DNA from: Streptococcus sp.
GTDB lineage: Bacteria > Bacillota > Bacilli > Lactobacillales > Streptococcaceae
Assembly: GCA_030528055.1 (NCBI GenBank)
Contig: JAUMZQ010000004.1
Span: 79,160-129,409 of the forward strand
Direction of reading: 5' to 3'
Length of the DNA stretch: 50,250 nucleotides
In this document: positions 16,854 through 25,950 of the stretch, one piece after another
Layout: each line of letters starts with the position of its first letter
Position numbering within the stretch: the first letter of the stretch is position 1
The notes under the pieces: generated by a model
The model's database searches: none
What the model saw: only the letters and a program-made list of their open reading frames with translations
What the model was told of the DNA's origin: nothing
Made by a program: the position numbers and the translations under genes

Positions 16854-17282
16854 ATGAAAACAATCATTATAGGGGAAAAAATTGCACATATATATGAAGA
16901 AATGATTTTTCATCGAAGCAAAGAACTTGAAAAGCTTGGAGTAGATATAAATCATTACAACTATATTTTAACCATTTCAGATTATCCTGGCTGCAATCAA
17001 AATTTTCTAGCTCAAAAAAGAAAAGTTGATAAGGCGATGGTTACACGAATTGTTAATAAATATATAAATCAAAAATTAATAGAAAAAAAAGTTCATCCTC
17101 AAAATAAAAGTGCTTATTCACTTTATCTGACTACTGAAGGAGAAAAAATTGCTAAACGAATCAAAAAAACCATTATAGAAATAAATAACAAAATAATAAA
17201 GCATTATTCAACTGATAGTTTAAATTCACTAATAGAACAGTTAGATAACCTATCAGCCATCGTAGAAGAGGAGCTAAAATGA
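16854..17282 (+). CDS. MarR family transcriptional regulator
   Basis: This 142-residue winged-helix protein has the MarR core: a recognition region around QNFLAQKRKVDKAMVTRIVN (about 44-63) and a wing KVHPQNKSAYSLYLTTEGE. It probably represses itself and the MFS transporter that follows with an ATGA overlap. AAAGGA serves as ribosome binding site. The gene pair is visibly A/T- and Lys/Ile-rich compared with neighbours, which could reflect acquisition. The ligand is unknown. Confidence 0.9.
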   Translation: MKTIIIGEKIAHIYEEMIFHRSKELEKLGVDINHYNYILTISDYPGCNQNFLAQKRKVDKAMVTRIVNKYINQKLIEKKVHPQNKSAYSLYLTTEGEKIAKRIKKTIIEINNKIIKHYSTDSLNSLIEQLDNLSAIVEEELK

Positions 17283-18424
17283 GAAAAATTTCTATTCTAA
17301 GTCTATCGTTGTTGACATTAATGGCAGGAGCTGCTGTTTCACCTATTTTATCGTTAATCTCACAATATTATTCTAATGATTCAATTTTTATTAAATTACT
17401 AGTAACAATACCTTCTATATTGGTTATCGTTGTCTCATTATTTTTAACCAAATTTTTACTAAAAATATTTTCCAAAAAAACCTTGATATTAGTCGGCTTA
17501 GTACTCTATTCAATAGGAGGCTTAGCTCCTGCACTATTTCAGCTTTCTTTTAATTTATTAATTCTATCAAGAATAATACTGGGAATTGGATTGGGCTTCG
17601 TTGCTCCTCTTTCCATCATATTCATTGAAGATTTCTATGAAAAAGAAAGCAAAATAAATATGCTCGGTTTATCTAGTGCTATGAATAATTTAGGGACAGT
17701 TATAGCTGTGCTTTTTTCAGGAATAATTGCTAGTATAAATTGGAGATATAGTCTGTTTATTTATTCTTTTGCCATACTATCTTTTATTTTAGTTATCTTT
17801 TATATCCCCAAGGAACATAAGGAAATAGATTATAAGAAAAATTCCAAAAAGATCAGCACCAAATTGGTGATATCTAATAAACTTTATTATACTTTTGCTC
17901 AAATATTTTTAGGAACAGTGATTTATTTTATTATTCCAACCAATTTATCTTTCTATTTACAGTCTATATCAGGTAGCAAAAATTCCATACTAACAGGTGT
18001 ACTCTTGGCCTTAATTTCTATTACTGGAGTTGTAAGTAGTATCCTTTATTCTAAAATTAATAAACTACTTACCAAATATACTTTGTCCATCGTATTTCTT
18101 TCATTTGCTGTATCGATGTTTTCCATTGTTATACTTCATAATATTTTCACATTAGTTATAGCCTTATTAGTATTTGGCTTTGCCTTAGGTGTTGCCTTGC
18201 CTTCATTTAACAAAAATATTATCGCTTTTTCCTCTGAAGAAAATAAATCTGTGGCTATCACTTTGGGAACTTCTTTAATATTTCTAGGTCAATTTCTTTC
18301 ACCAATTTTTATTGATTTGCTAATAAATTTTTTACACCTGAATAAAACCTTTGGAGCCTTTATATTAGGTAGTATATTTTCTACCATTTTATTTCTAATC
18401 GAAGTATCTAAACAAAAAAAGTAG
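17279..18424 (+). CDS. MFS family transporter
   Basis: This 381-residue protein has about twelve hydrophobic segments. It shows the family pattern in RIILGIGLGFVAPLSIIFIEDFY between segments 4 and 5 and a central hydrophilic loop near IPKEHKEIDYKKNSKK. It is likely a proton-coupled exporter of drugs or small metabolites, since it is coupled to a MarR repressor by a 4-nt overlap. The substrate cannot be assigned. No terminator is evident directly after it. Confidence 0.88.
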   Translation: MRKISILSLSLLTLMAGAAVSPILSLISQYYSNDSIFIKLLVTIPSILVIVVSLFLTKFLLKIFSKKTLILVGLVLYSIGGLAPALFQLSFNLLILSRIILGIGLGFVAPLSIIFIEDFYEKESKINMLGLSSAMNNLGTVIAVLFSGIIASINWRYSLFIYSFAILSFILVIFYIPKEHKEIDYKKNSKKISTKLVISNKLYYTFAQIFLGTVIYFIIPTNLSFYLQSISGSKNSILTGVLLALISITGVVSSILYSKINKLLTKYTLSIVFLSFAVSMFSIVILHNIFTLVIALLVFGFALGVALPSFNKNIIAFSSEENKSVAITLGTSLIFLGQFLSPIFIDLLINFLHLNKTFGAFILGSIFSTILFLIEVSKQKK

Positions 18425-18477
18425 TTTTTTTAATTAACTCCTTTTCATAAGCAAATATTCACACAATGCTCATTTCT

Positions 18478-18506
18478 TGTTTTTATCAATACATAGTGAT
18501 AAAATA
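18478..18506 (+). promoter_or_regulatory. Promoter of the luciferase-like monooxygenase
   Basis: TTGTTT, about 17 nt, TAAAAT lie shortly before AGAGG and the ATG at 18529. Confidence 0.55.
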
Positions 18507-18528
18507 CTTTAAAAGAAAAGAGGTTACT

Positions 18529-19569
18529 ATGGTCGAATTAGGTATTTCAACATTTGGTGAAACAACACAATTAGAGGATGGAAGACACTATTCTCATGCG
18601 GAAAGAACACAACAACTATTAGATGAAATTAAACTAGCTGATCAAGTTGGTTTGGATATCTACGCTATTGGTGAACACCATCGTGAAGATTTTGCAGTCT
18701 CTTCTCCTGAGATGATATTATCCGCTGCAGCTTCTATCACTAAAAATATAAAACTGTCCTCAGCAGTAACCGTACTATCATCTAACGATCCAGTTCGGGT
18801 TTTTCAACAATTTTCAACTCTTGATTTACTTTCTAAAGGAAGAGCAGAACTTATGGTTGGTCGAGGTTCCTTTATTGAATCCTTCCCTTTATTTGGCTAT
18901 CAGTTAGAAGATTATGAGGAACTATTTACTGAAAAGTTAGATATGTTAGTTAGAATCAATGAAGAAAAACGATTAAAATGGAAGGGACATTTGACACAGT
19001 CCGTAGATAATCGGCTTGTTCTTCCTAGACCTTATAATAATAAATTACCCATTCATGTTGGAACAGGTGGAAATCCTCAGTCAACTGCTCATATTGCCCA
19101 ATTAGGTCTTCCGATTGTTTATGCGATTATAGGAGGCGACCCTAAATATTTCAAGAGACTGGTTGATTTGTATTTCGATATTGCTACTAAAAATGGACAC
19201 GATAAGAATCAGTTATCAGTATCAGCACATTCATAGGGCTGGATTTCGGACACAAGAGAAACAGCTGAAAAAGAATACTATTATCCAACAAAACAAATGG
19301 TTGATAATATCAGTAAAGATAGGCAACATTGGACAAGTTTGAGCATGAAAGCTTATCAAGAGGCGATTGGTCCAAATGGTGCTATGTTAGTTGGAGACGC
19401 ACCACTGGTTGCTAAAAAGATTATACAATTGGTGGAAAATCTAGAATTATCCCGCTTTATGTTACATCTTCCACTAGGATCGATGCCACACGAGAAAGTT
19501 TTAAAAGCTATAAAAATTTACGGTCAAGAAGTGGCACCAATTGTTAGAAAACATTTCAATACAAACTAG
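18529..19569 (+). pseudogene. Luciferase-like (LLM class) flavin monooxygenase, interrupted by an amber codon
   Basis: A single frame of 346 codons is broken only by TAG at 19234-19236. Upstream is the flavin-binding beta/alpha barrel (MVELGISTFGE, IGEHHREDFAVSSPE, GRGSFIESFPLFGY). Downstream the same frame continues GWISDTRETAEKEYYYPTKQ and ends IVRKHFNTN, a normal C-terminus. The stop falls in the VSAHS-x-GWISD block, where family members have Trp (TGG), so a single G-to-A change explains it. The first part alone gives 235 residues and probably would not fold fully. The start has AGAGG; an in-frame ATG at 18466 has none. Confidence 0.88.
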
Positions 19570-19593
19570 TTGCATAACTGGCTATAATTTAAA

Positions 19594-19648
19594 AAACTCT
19601 CTACTATGCTATATTAGGTTTGACCTATTTTTAGATAGTAGAGAGTTT
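19594..19648. terminator. Bidirectional terminator, monooxygenase / acetyltransferase
   Basis: AAACTCTCTACTAT and ATAGTAGAGAGTTT form a perfect 14-bp stem with a long loop between two converging genes; T-runs follow on both strands. Confidence 0.8.
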
Positions 19649-19661
19649 ATTTTATATATAC

Positions 19662-20255
19662 TTAATATGGTTTATAGTTTGTTTTATCGTTCTCTGTAAT
19701 AGGACGGATAATTTTGCATGGAACACCTGCAGCAATAACATTTGAGGGAATGTCTTTCGTAATAACACTTCCTGAACCGATGATAACATTGTCTCCGATA
19801 GTGACTCCTTGATTGATATGTACACCTGCACCAATCCAGACATCATTTCCTATAGTGATGGGTTTTGCATAACAGGCACCTTGACGTCTTTCAGCAGGAT
19901 TAGTAGCATGATTTGAAGTGTACAGACCAACTCTAGGACCAAATAGAACATTGTTGCCAATAGTTATAGCCCCTCCATCTAACATAACACAATCAAAATT
20001 TGCGTAGAAATCATGACCAATGCTAATATTATAACCAAATTCGCAACGAAAGTTTGGTTCAAAATAAACATTGTCTCCTTTTTGTTTAAGAAGTTTTTCT
20101 AAAATAGATTCTCTAACATCAGAAGTTTTTCCATAGCTAGCATTGTATTCATTGGTTAGAAAAACAGCCTCTTCTCTTGCCTGAATCAGCTCGGGTGTCA
20201 AATCATTGTAGATTTCACCTGATAAAATATATTCTCTTTGTTGTTCTAAGTTCAT
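19662..20255 (-). CDS. Maltose/galactoside O-acetyltransferase-type hexapeptide acetyltransferase
   Basis: This 197-residue protein has an N-terminal Mac domain (MNLEQQREYILSGEIYNDL) followed by a left-handed beta-helix. The catalytic His is in TSNHATNPAERRQG (about residue 116), and ITIGNDVWIGAGVHINQGVTIG marks the acetyl-CoA site. It transfers acetyl groups to sugars, probably for detoxification. I chose the ATG at 20255 because AAAGGA lies 8 nt upstream; a TTG at 20291 has no ribosome binding site. Confidence 0.9.
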   Translation of the reverse strand: MNLEQQREYILSGEIYNDLTPELIQAREEAVFLTNEYNASYGKTSDVRESILEKLLKQKGDNVYFEPNFRCEFGYNISIGHDFYANFDCVMLDGGAITIGNNVLFGPRVGLYTSNHATNPAERRQGACYAKPITIGNDVWIGAGVHINQGVTIGDNVIIGSGSVITKDIPSNVIAAGVPCKIIRPITENDKTNYKPY

Positions 20256-20334
20256 TTTTTCCATCCTTTTATAACATGTACGGACAATCAACTATAAAAT
20301 ATAGAAGAAAAGAGTAGACTAGAAAGCAAGTATC

Positions 20335-22278
20335 TTATTGACTGACGCGCGATTTTGCACGAATATCTTCTAAAATCAATTCAACAAATTCTGAAACTGG
20401 CAGAGTACGAGTTTCTTTGCTACCATAGCGTCGAACATTGACAGATTGTTCAGCCATCTCCTTATCCCCCACAATTAATTGGTAAGGAATTTTTCTTGTT
20501 TGGCTTTGACGAATCTTATACTGCATTTTTTCATTGCGTTCATCCACATCTGCACGAACACCTTTATCTCTAAGAATTTTAGCAACTTCCCACGCATAGT
20601 CTGTATGAACATCATTGGAAACAGGAATAAGTGTCACCTGATGAGGTGCCAACCACGTTGGAAAAGCTCCCTTGTATGTCTCAATCAAAATGGCTGTAAA
20701 ACGTTCCATAGTCGAGATAACACCGCGGTGAATCATTACTGGACGATGTTCTTCTCCATCAGCTCCAATATAAGACAATCCAAAACGTTCAGGCAATAAG
20801 AAATCCAGCTGGATTGTAGAAAGTGTCTCTTCATTTCCAAGAGCAGTTTTGACCTGAATATCCAACTTTGGACCATAAAAGGCTGCTTCTCCTTCGGCTT
20901 CAAAGTAATCCAACCCCATATCATCCATAGCTGCTTTTAGCATTTTCTGAGCATTTTCCCACATTTCATCATTATCGTAATACTTATGAGTATCCTTAGG
21001 ATCACGATAAGACAAACGGAAACGGTAATCAGTCAAATTAAAATCGGCATAAACATCAATAATTAACTGCAAAGCACGTTTAAATTCGTCCTGTATCTGC
21101 TCTGGCATTACAAAAATGTGACCATCATTCAAAGTCATTTCACGGACACGCTGTAAGCCAGATAAAGCTCCTGATTTTTCATAACGGTGCATCATACCTA
21201 GCTCTGCAATACGAACAGGCAATTCACGGTAGGAACGAACATGATTTTTATAAACTTGAATATGATGCGGACAGTTCATTGGACGAAGCACAAATTCTTC
21301 TCCATCTCCCATATCCATTGTTGGAAACATATCTTCTTGATAATGTTCCCAATGACCAGAAGTCTTGTACAATTCCACAGAAGCAAGAGGTGGTGTATAC
21401 ACATGTTGGTAACCAGACTCTAATTCTTTGTCTGTAATGTACCGTTCTAAAGTACGACGAATTGTTGCTCCATCAGGAAGCCAGAAAGGAAGACCTTGTC
21501 CTACTTCTTGACTAATCATAAATAAATCTAGTTCCTTACCAAGTTTACGGTGATCCCGTTCTTTCGCTTCTTCTAAACGAGTCAAATAAGCTTTTAAATC
21601 TTTCTTATCAAACCAAGCTGTACCATAAACACGTTGCATCATTGCATTGTCACTATTTCCGCGCCAGTATGCCCCAGCAACATTTAATAAATGGAAAATT
21701 TGAATACGCCCAGTTGAGGGAACATGAGGTCCACGACATAAATCAACATACTCACCTTGAGAATAGACTGTCAAACCACCTGCATCATCCGAATGTTCTT
21801 CAATTAATTCAAGTTTATACGGATCGTCTTTAAAAATTTCTCTTGCTTCTTCTTTAGAAACTTCACGACGAATAGAAGGGAAATTTTCTTTGACAATTTT
21901 TTTCATTTCTTCTTCGATACGCGGTAAGTCTTCATTTGAGATTTGACCAGCTACATTATCTGTATCATAATAAAAACCATCTTGGATAGCAGGCCCAACC
22001 CCTAAATGAATATCCGGAAAGAGTCGTCTAGCAGCTTGAGCAAATAAATGTGCTGCTGAGTGGCGTAGAATAGCCAAAGCATCTTCATGGTCAGGAGTAA
22101 CAATCTCAATCGTACCGTCTTCGTAAATCTCACGATTGGTATCAATTAACTGACCATTTAATTTACCAGCTAAAGCTTTTTTTGCCAGTGAATTACTGAT
22201 CGATTGCGCGATTTCAAAAGTTGTGCTACCAGATTCAAACTCTCTGACTGCTCCATCTGGAAATGTTATTTTTATCAT
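20335..22278 (-). CDS. thrS: Threonyl-tRNA synthetase
   Basis: This 647-residue class II synthetase has an N-terminal TGS domain ([18 protein letters not shown]) and an editing domain with [10 protein letters not shown] (about 73-82). The catalytic core includes [11 protein letters not shown] and [11 protein letters not shown]. The C-terminal anticodon-binding domain ([19 protein letters not shown]) is intact. It charges tRNA-Thr. It is controlled by a T-box leader at 22305-22517, and AAGGAG precedes the ATG. Confidence 0.97.
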   Translation of the reverse strand: MIKITFPDGAVREFESGSTTFEIAQSISNSLAKKALAGKLNGQLIDTNREIYEDGTIEIVTPDHEDALAILRHSAAHLFAQAARRLFPDIHLGVGPAIQDGFYYDTDNVAGQISNEDLPRIEEEMKKIVKENFPSIRREVSKEEAREIFKDDPYKLELIEEHSDDAGGLTVYSQGEYVDLCRGPHVPSTGRIQIFHLLNVAGAYWRGNSDNAMMQRVYGTAWFDKKDLKAYLTRLEEAKERDHRKLGKELDLFMISQEVGQGLPFWLPDGATIRRTLERYITDKELESGYQHVYTPPLASVELYKTSGHWEHYQEDMFPTMDMGDGEEFVLRPMNCPHHIQVYKNHVRSYRELPVRIAELGMMHRYEKSGALSGLQRVREMTLNDGHIFVMPEQIQDEFKRALQLIIDVYADFNLTDYRFRLSYRDPKDTHKYYDNDEMWENAQKMLKAAMDDMGLDYFEAEGEAAFYGPKLDIQVKTALGNEETLSTIQLDFLLPERFGLSYIGADGEEHRPVMIHRGVISTMERFTAILIETYKGAFPTWLAPHQVTLIPVSNDVHTDYAWEVAKILRDKGVRADVDERNEKMQYKIRQSQTRKIPYQLIVGDKEMAEQSVNVRRYGSKETRTLPVSEFVELILEDIRAKSRVSQ

Positions 22279-22304
22279 ATTATTCTCCTTTATTTTCTTA
22301 ATTT

Positions 22305-22517
22305 TTCAAATAAAAAAGACATCCTAAAAAGGACGTCGTGACGTGGTTCCACCTTCATTCATGTATAAACAATCTCATACACCTCGAAACAGCTCTAACG
22401 TAGCTACCGTTTTATGTTTTCATAAAAACTAATAGAGTAGTATCACATCAAACTTTTTATGCGTTTTCAGCAACCACGCATTCTCTGATAAAAAAGGACT
22501 TGTGTGACGTGTCTCTA
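22305..22517 (-). promoter_or_regulatory. T-box leader of thrS
   Basis: On the minus strand the T-box sequence AAGGTGGAACCACG (22355-22342) is followed by a terminator stem GACGTCC-TTTTT-AGGATGTC and T6 (22337-22312). Stem I sequences lie upstream, with a candidate Thr codon ACT in GATACTACTC. Uncharged tRNA-Thr would stabilise the antiterminator. I have not folded stem I. Confidence 0.92.
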
Positions 22518-22523
22518 AAGTGT

Positions 22524-22551
22524 ATTATAACATGATTAAAAATTTTTGCAA
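22524..22551 (-). promoter_or_regulatory. Promoter of thrS
   Basis: TTGCAA (22551-22546), 16 nt, TATAAT (22529-22524) on the minus strand, giving a start near 22517. The stretch 22552-22649 up to the next gene shows nothing else. Confidence 0.8.
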
Positions 22552-22649
22552 GATGTAATGAGTAATTCTTTAAAATGACTGTTTAGAAAGAAAATTGTCT
22601 TGCTCTATCTTAAAGAACTTCGAATCTGATAAATTGGATAAACTGAAAT

Positions 22650-23141
22650 TTACAGATGATTTTTCAACCAATCAATTTTCTTAAAATCTTTACTGTTATT
22701 ATTATCATTTCGATATGAATCTTTTGATGATGCTTCATAAATGCTTAAAAACTGCTCTAGATTTGGTACACGAAACTTTATTTCATCTAGTTGAATGAGC
22801 TCTATATTTGATTCAGAAATTCCCGCAAAATCAGATAAGAAATCAATCGTTCCATACTCTATACTCACGTCATTTTTTTGAAATTCGTGCTCATGGATAT
22901 CTACTAAATCATACCCTAGTTCTTCCATAATCCCCATTATTTTGTCCCAATCATAAACCCTAAGTTCGTCAGGAGCTTCCCAGCCTCTTGGATCTCCTGG
23001 AACATGAATATCAATATCTGATGGATCCCAATCTTCTTTTGACATAAATTCCAATCCTACAGACCCCATTAGCGTCGGCGTGATTCCAATTTTATTTAAA
23101 TATAAACAAATGGTCTTAAATTCATCAAATAAACTACTCAT
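22650..23141 (-). CDS. Nucleotidyltransferase-fold protein of unknown function
   Basis: This 163-residue soluble protein has the polymerase-beta-like signature LMGSVGLEF (about 19-27) and DPSDIDIHVPG (about 38-48), with a third acidic site possibly in SIEYGTIDFLSD. This is the GS...DxD core of minimal nucleotidyltransferases. It has a strong ribosome binding site (GGAGGAG). No antitoxin-like partner is next to it: neighbours are thrS and the glycolipid synthases. It could modify a nucleotide, an antibiotic or tRNA, but I cannot assign a substrate. Confidence 0.6.
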   Translation of the reverse strand: MSSLFDEFKTICLYLNKIGITPTLMGSVGLEFMSKEDWDPSDIDIHVPGDPRGWEAPDELRVYDWDKIMGIMEELGYDLVDIHEHEFQKNDVSIEYGTIDFLSDFAGISESNIELIQLDEIKFRVPNLEQFLSIYEASSKDSYRNDNNNSKDFKKIDWLKNHL

Positions 23142-23262
23142 CTCTCCTCCACAACTTCTAATTTATATGTTTTTATATACGGGGTATAATATTATACTTT
23201 TAATGGTTGTGAAAAAGCAATGTTTTTCAAATTTTTATTTCACAAAACTCTAGATATTTTGA

Positions 23263-24585
23263 TTAGTCCAAAAATTTAGTGATATTTCTAACTTTTTTAA
23301 TTTGTTTGGATGAGGCTTTGATGATACGAACAGAACTATTAAAAGGAAGTGAGATAACTTTTTTAGGTAAATACATCAATGATTTAGCCAAACGCTTCCC
23401 AGAGCTTTCTTCCTGTGTAAAATCATTATAAAAACCTTTTGAGATATTCAAATCTAGATAAAATTCGTAAACTTTACGCCCAAAATTTTCAGCTGATATT
23501 TCATATAATTTTTTTGATAAAATGGCATCATCCATCTGTGGGGTGGTAATAATAGCTTCTAAAATCGCTCCGGCCAGTTCACTTTCTTCATAAAAAAGAG
23601 TTCCAAATATTTTATCATGAATGAGATTATCCAAATAAGGATTACCATGTGCAATAATTGGGGTTCCGCTCGCCAAACTTTCTAGGTAAGTTAAGCCTTG
23701 CGTTTCACTAGTTGAGGCAGAAATAAAGAAATCTGCTGCTTTATAATAAAGAGCTGTTTCATTAGGAGCAATCATTCCAGTAAAGACAACAGAATTTTCT
23801 AATTTTAGCTGAAATACCAAATCTTTTAATTCTTCAATATAGGGACCGTCTCCTGCAATAATGAGTTTCACTTTATCATTTGCTTCAAGAACAGATGGCA
23901 AACTTTTTATAACAGCTTGGATATTTTTTTCATAAGAGATGCGCGAAAGACTTAGAAGCATCACCTCATCTTCAGCAATCCCTAGCTTAAATCGTAGCTT
24001 TTTAGCATCTTCTCTAGAAATCTCAGGGCGCTCAAATTTTGCCAATTCTATTCCAGTTGGGATGACACGTTTTTCTATTTTAATTTTGTAACTCGTCAAT
24101 AAATCATAGACAATTTCACTAGGACAAATGACTCCATCTAAATCAGACATGAAGCCACGTACGATATATTTGACCATACTTGGACGAATCACCATGCCTT
24201 TTGCAATGTAGCGAACATAGTCTTCATACTGTGTATGATAAGTATGAACAACAGGAATTCCTAATTCTTTTGCAATCCAGATTCCTAACAGTCCTAAAGA
24301 AAACTCCGTCTGTGTATGAATGATATCCAATTGGTATTGACGGGCAATTTCCAAGGCAGATGAAAAACCACGATAGGCTACTCGACGATCTTTAAAAGCA
24401 AAAAAAGGCATACTGGGAATCCTTATTATTTGCCAATCTTCATACCGATTAACATCTCTATCTGTCGTTGTAAAAATAAAAACGGTGTGTCCCAATTTTT
24501 CCAACTCTGTTTTTAGGGTTCGAATACTAGTAGCAACCCCAGATACTTGAGGGAAATAAGTATCTGTAAAAAGACCTATGCGCAT
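23263..24585 (-). CDS. GT4 glycosyltransferase, probable monoglucosyl-diacylglycerol synthase
   Basis: This 440-residue GT-B enzyme has an N-terminal acceptor domain (FTDTYFPQVSGVATSIRTL). The C-terminal donor domain has RISYEKNIQAVI, AGDGPYIEEL and the EX7E region STSETQGLTYLESLASG. A basic C-terminal tail (KQIKKVRNITKFLD) fits peripheral membrane attachment. In streptococci the gene next to cpoA makes GlcDAG, the first glucolipid and lipoteichoic acid anchor precursor. The assignment rests on size and pairing. The start overlaps the cpoA end region (GGAGATGTGATATG). Confidence 0.82.
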   Translation of the reverse strand: MRIGLFTDTYFPQVSGVATSIRTLKTELEKLGHTVFIFTTTDRDVNRYEDWQIIRIPSMPFFAFKDRRVAYRGFSSALEIARQYQLDIIHTQTEFSLGLLGIWIAKELGIPVVHTYHTQYEDYVRYIAKGMVIRPSMVKYIVRGFMSDLDGVICPSEIVYDLLTSYKIKIEKRVIPTGIELAKFERPEISREDAKKLRFKLGIAEDEVMLLSLSRISYEKNIQAVIKSLPSVLEANDKVKLIIAGDGPYIEELKDLVFQLKLENSVVFTGMIAPNETALYYKAADFFISASTSETQGLTYLESLASGTPIIAHGNPYLDNLIHDKIFGTLFYEESELAGAILEAIITTPQMDDAILSKKLYEISAENFGRKVYEFYLDLNISKGFYNDFTQEESSGKRLAKSLMYLPKKVISLPFNSSVRIIKASSKQIKKVRNITKFLD

Positions 24586-24586
24586 A

Positions 24587-25585
24587 TCACATCTCCAAAA
24601 CTATTTTATAAGCTTCTACCAATTGATTAGCAACATCATCAATGGATCTACTTTCAGCAACTTGATAGCCACACTCACGTTTATCTACTTCTCCATCCAA
24701 TACTTTTCTAAGAGAAAGCACAAACTCGTCTACATTGTGACACAACTCGGCAGAATTATTATCAATCCATCCATTATAAACAGGAATATCGCGAAGAACA
24801 ACCTGTTGATGACTGGCCAAAGCCTCAAGTACTACAATTCCTTCAGTTTCTTCATAAGAAGGAAAAAAGAAACAATCCGCACCACTCATAGCTCCTTGAA
24901 ATACTGCTCCTTTAAAATATCCTGGAAATTCAACATTTTCTGGATGATCAAACATCACTAGATGACGAATTTGGCGAGGAATTAACCATTTATTAATACT
25001 TCCTAACCATATAAAACGAACATCTGGCATTCTGCGAGCTACTTCAACAAAATCTTCAATTCCTTTTCTTCTAAAGTAAAGACCTGCACAAACAACTACT
25101 TTTTCGTCTTTTTTAATATTAAAATAGTCTCTAAAAACTGTCTCTTTTTTAGGGTTCTTTTTATATTTATCCAAGTCAATTCCATTAGAAACTGCCACAA
25201 TTGGAGTCGTTACTCCGTAAGATTGGATGAGTTCTTTGGAATATTCAGAAGGAGTGATAACAAAATCAGCCTTTTGATACATATGTGTTAAATATTTACC
25301 AAACAAGGGAGCGAAGAAATTGGATCCAATAAAAGAATTTTCAAAGTCCTCTTTAGTAGAGTGACCATGCATAATCACTTTTTTTCCTCTTCTTTTCGCT
25401 GCATGAAGCAACAGGAGACTACGAGGACCGTAAGTGTTGATATGAACCACATCGTAATCACCTAAAATATCTGTTGTATAAGGAATCCCTGCCAAATCAA
25501 GAGCATGCATCTGATGCTGCAGTGCACGACCAATTCCTGATTTCTCTAAAACGGATTTTCCTTCAAGGTATAGTAATACTTTCAT
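24587..25585 (-). CDS. cpoA: GT4 glycosyltransferase CpoA, second glycolipid hexose transfer
   Basis: This 332-residue GT-B enzyme starts MKVLLYLEGKSVLEKSGIGR, with donor-site motifs VVCAGLYFRRKG and FFFPSYEETEGIVVLEAL. The length equals that expected for CpoA, which adds the second hexose to GlcDAG for membrane glycolipids and lipoteichoic acid. The ATG at 25585 has AGGAG. A TATAAT five nt before AGGAG would put the start site near the ATG, so the promoter is ambiguous. An upstream in-frame start at 25609 lacks support. Confidence 0.82.
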   Translation of the reverse strand: MKVLLYLEGKSVLEKSGIGRALQHQMHALDLAGIPYTTDILGDYDVVHINTYGPRSLLLLHAAKRRGKKVIMHGHSTKEDFENSFIGSNFFAPLFGKYLTHMYQKADFVITPSEYSKELIQSYGVTTPIVAVSNGIDLDKYKKNPKKETVFRDYFNIKKDEKVVVCAGLYFRRKGIEDFVEVARRMPDVRFIWLGSINKWLIPRQIRHLVMFDHPENVEFPGYFKGAVFQGAMSGADCFFFPSYEETEGIVVLEALASHQQVVLRDIPVYNGWIDNNSAELCHNVDEFVLSLRKVLDGEVDKRECGYQVAESRSIDDVANQLVEAYKIVLEM

Positions 25586-25660
25586 ATCTCCTATTATACC
25601 GAAAAGCACCCAAAAATAAAACTGGCAAGGTCAAACTTAACACAATTAAGCAAAAGAAAT

Positions 25661-25757
25661 AAAAAAAGCCACCGATTAGGTGGCTCTTATAGGGAGATTA
25701 TTATGAAAAAGAAAAGTTTAGGATTATCAAATAAAGTTTAGGAGGTCTTTATTTGAT
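25661..25757 (-). ncRNA. csRNA-like small RNA (CiaR-dependent), about 97 nt
   Basis: The transcript predicted from the CiaR-type promoter starts at 25757 with a perfect 11-bp hairpin (ATCAAATAAAG / CTTTATTTGAT) whose 10-nt loop shows CCTCCT, an anti-Shine-Dalgarno. An unpaired stretch (CTTTTTCATAATAATCTCCC) mirrors a ribosome binding site plus AUG. The 3' end is a terminator stem AGCCACC-TAATC-GGTGGCT with T7. This is the architecture known for streptococcal csRNAs, which block translation of targets. Read on the plus strand, the mirror image looks like two tiny ORFs with ribosome sites; these are not genes. Confidence 0.87.
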
Positions 25758-25763
25758 GAATAT

Positions 25764-25796
25764 AGTATAAAATTGCTAGCTTAAATTTAGCTTAAG
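25764..25796 (-). promoter_or_regulatory. CiaR direct repeat and -10 of the small RNA
   Basis: On the minus strand CTTAAG-N5-TTTAAG (25796-25780) fits NTTAAG-N5-WTTAAG exactly. It is followed after 10 nt by the -10 TATACT (25769-25764). This repeat-to--10 spacing is the one described for CiaR-activated promoters. Confidence 0.88.
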
Positions 25797-25856
25797 AAAT
25801 TAAACTTTTTCTAATTTTTTCGCAATTATATTGAAAAGTTTTTTATTCAAAGAAAA

Positions 25857-25904
25857 AATGGCTTGAAAACTCCCTAATCAGATAGGGGATTCAAACCATT
25901 TTGA
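25857..25904 (-). terminator. Terminator of ccpA
   Basis: On the minus strand AAAATGGTTTGAA and TTCAAGCCATTTT pair, with an inner TCCCCTA/TAGGGAG stem, followed by TTC and T-rich DNA. Confidence 0.8.
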
Positions 25905-25950
25905 AGATCTAAGAATAGACTATCAATAATTTATTTTTAGACGAAACTTC

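Noticed and set aside
19234..19236. Programmed readthrough or recoding at the amber codon of the monooxygenase.
   Set aside because: No stimulatory structure or special downstream context is visible, and a single Trp-to-stop change explains it more simply.
25703..25772. Two plus-strand mini-ORFs with excellent ribosome sites (12 codons from 25703, and a 4-codon one after AGGAGGT).
   Set aside because: They are the mirror image of the anti-Shine-Dalgarno and AUG-complementary parts of the minus-strand small RNA; the 11-bp hairpin, CiaR promoter and terminator explain the sequence better.
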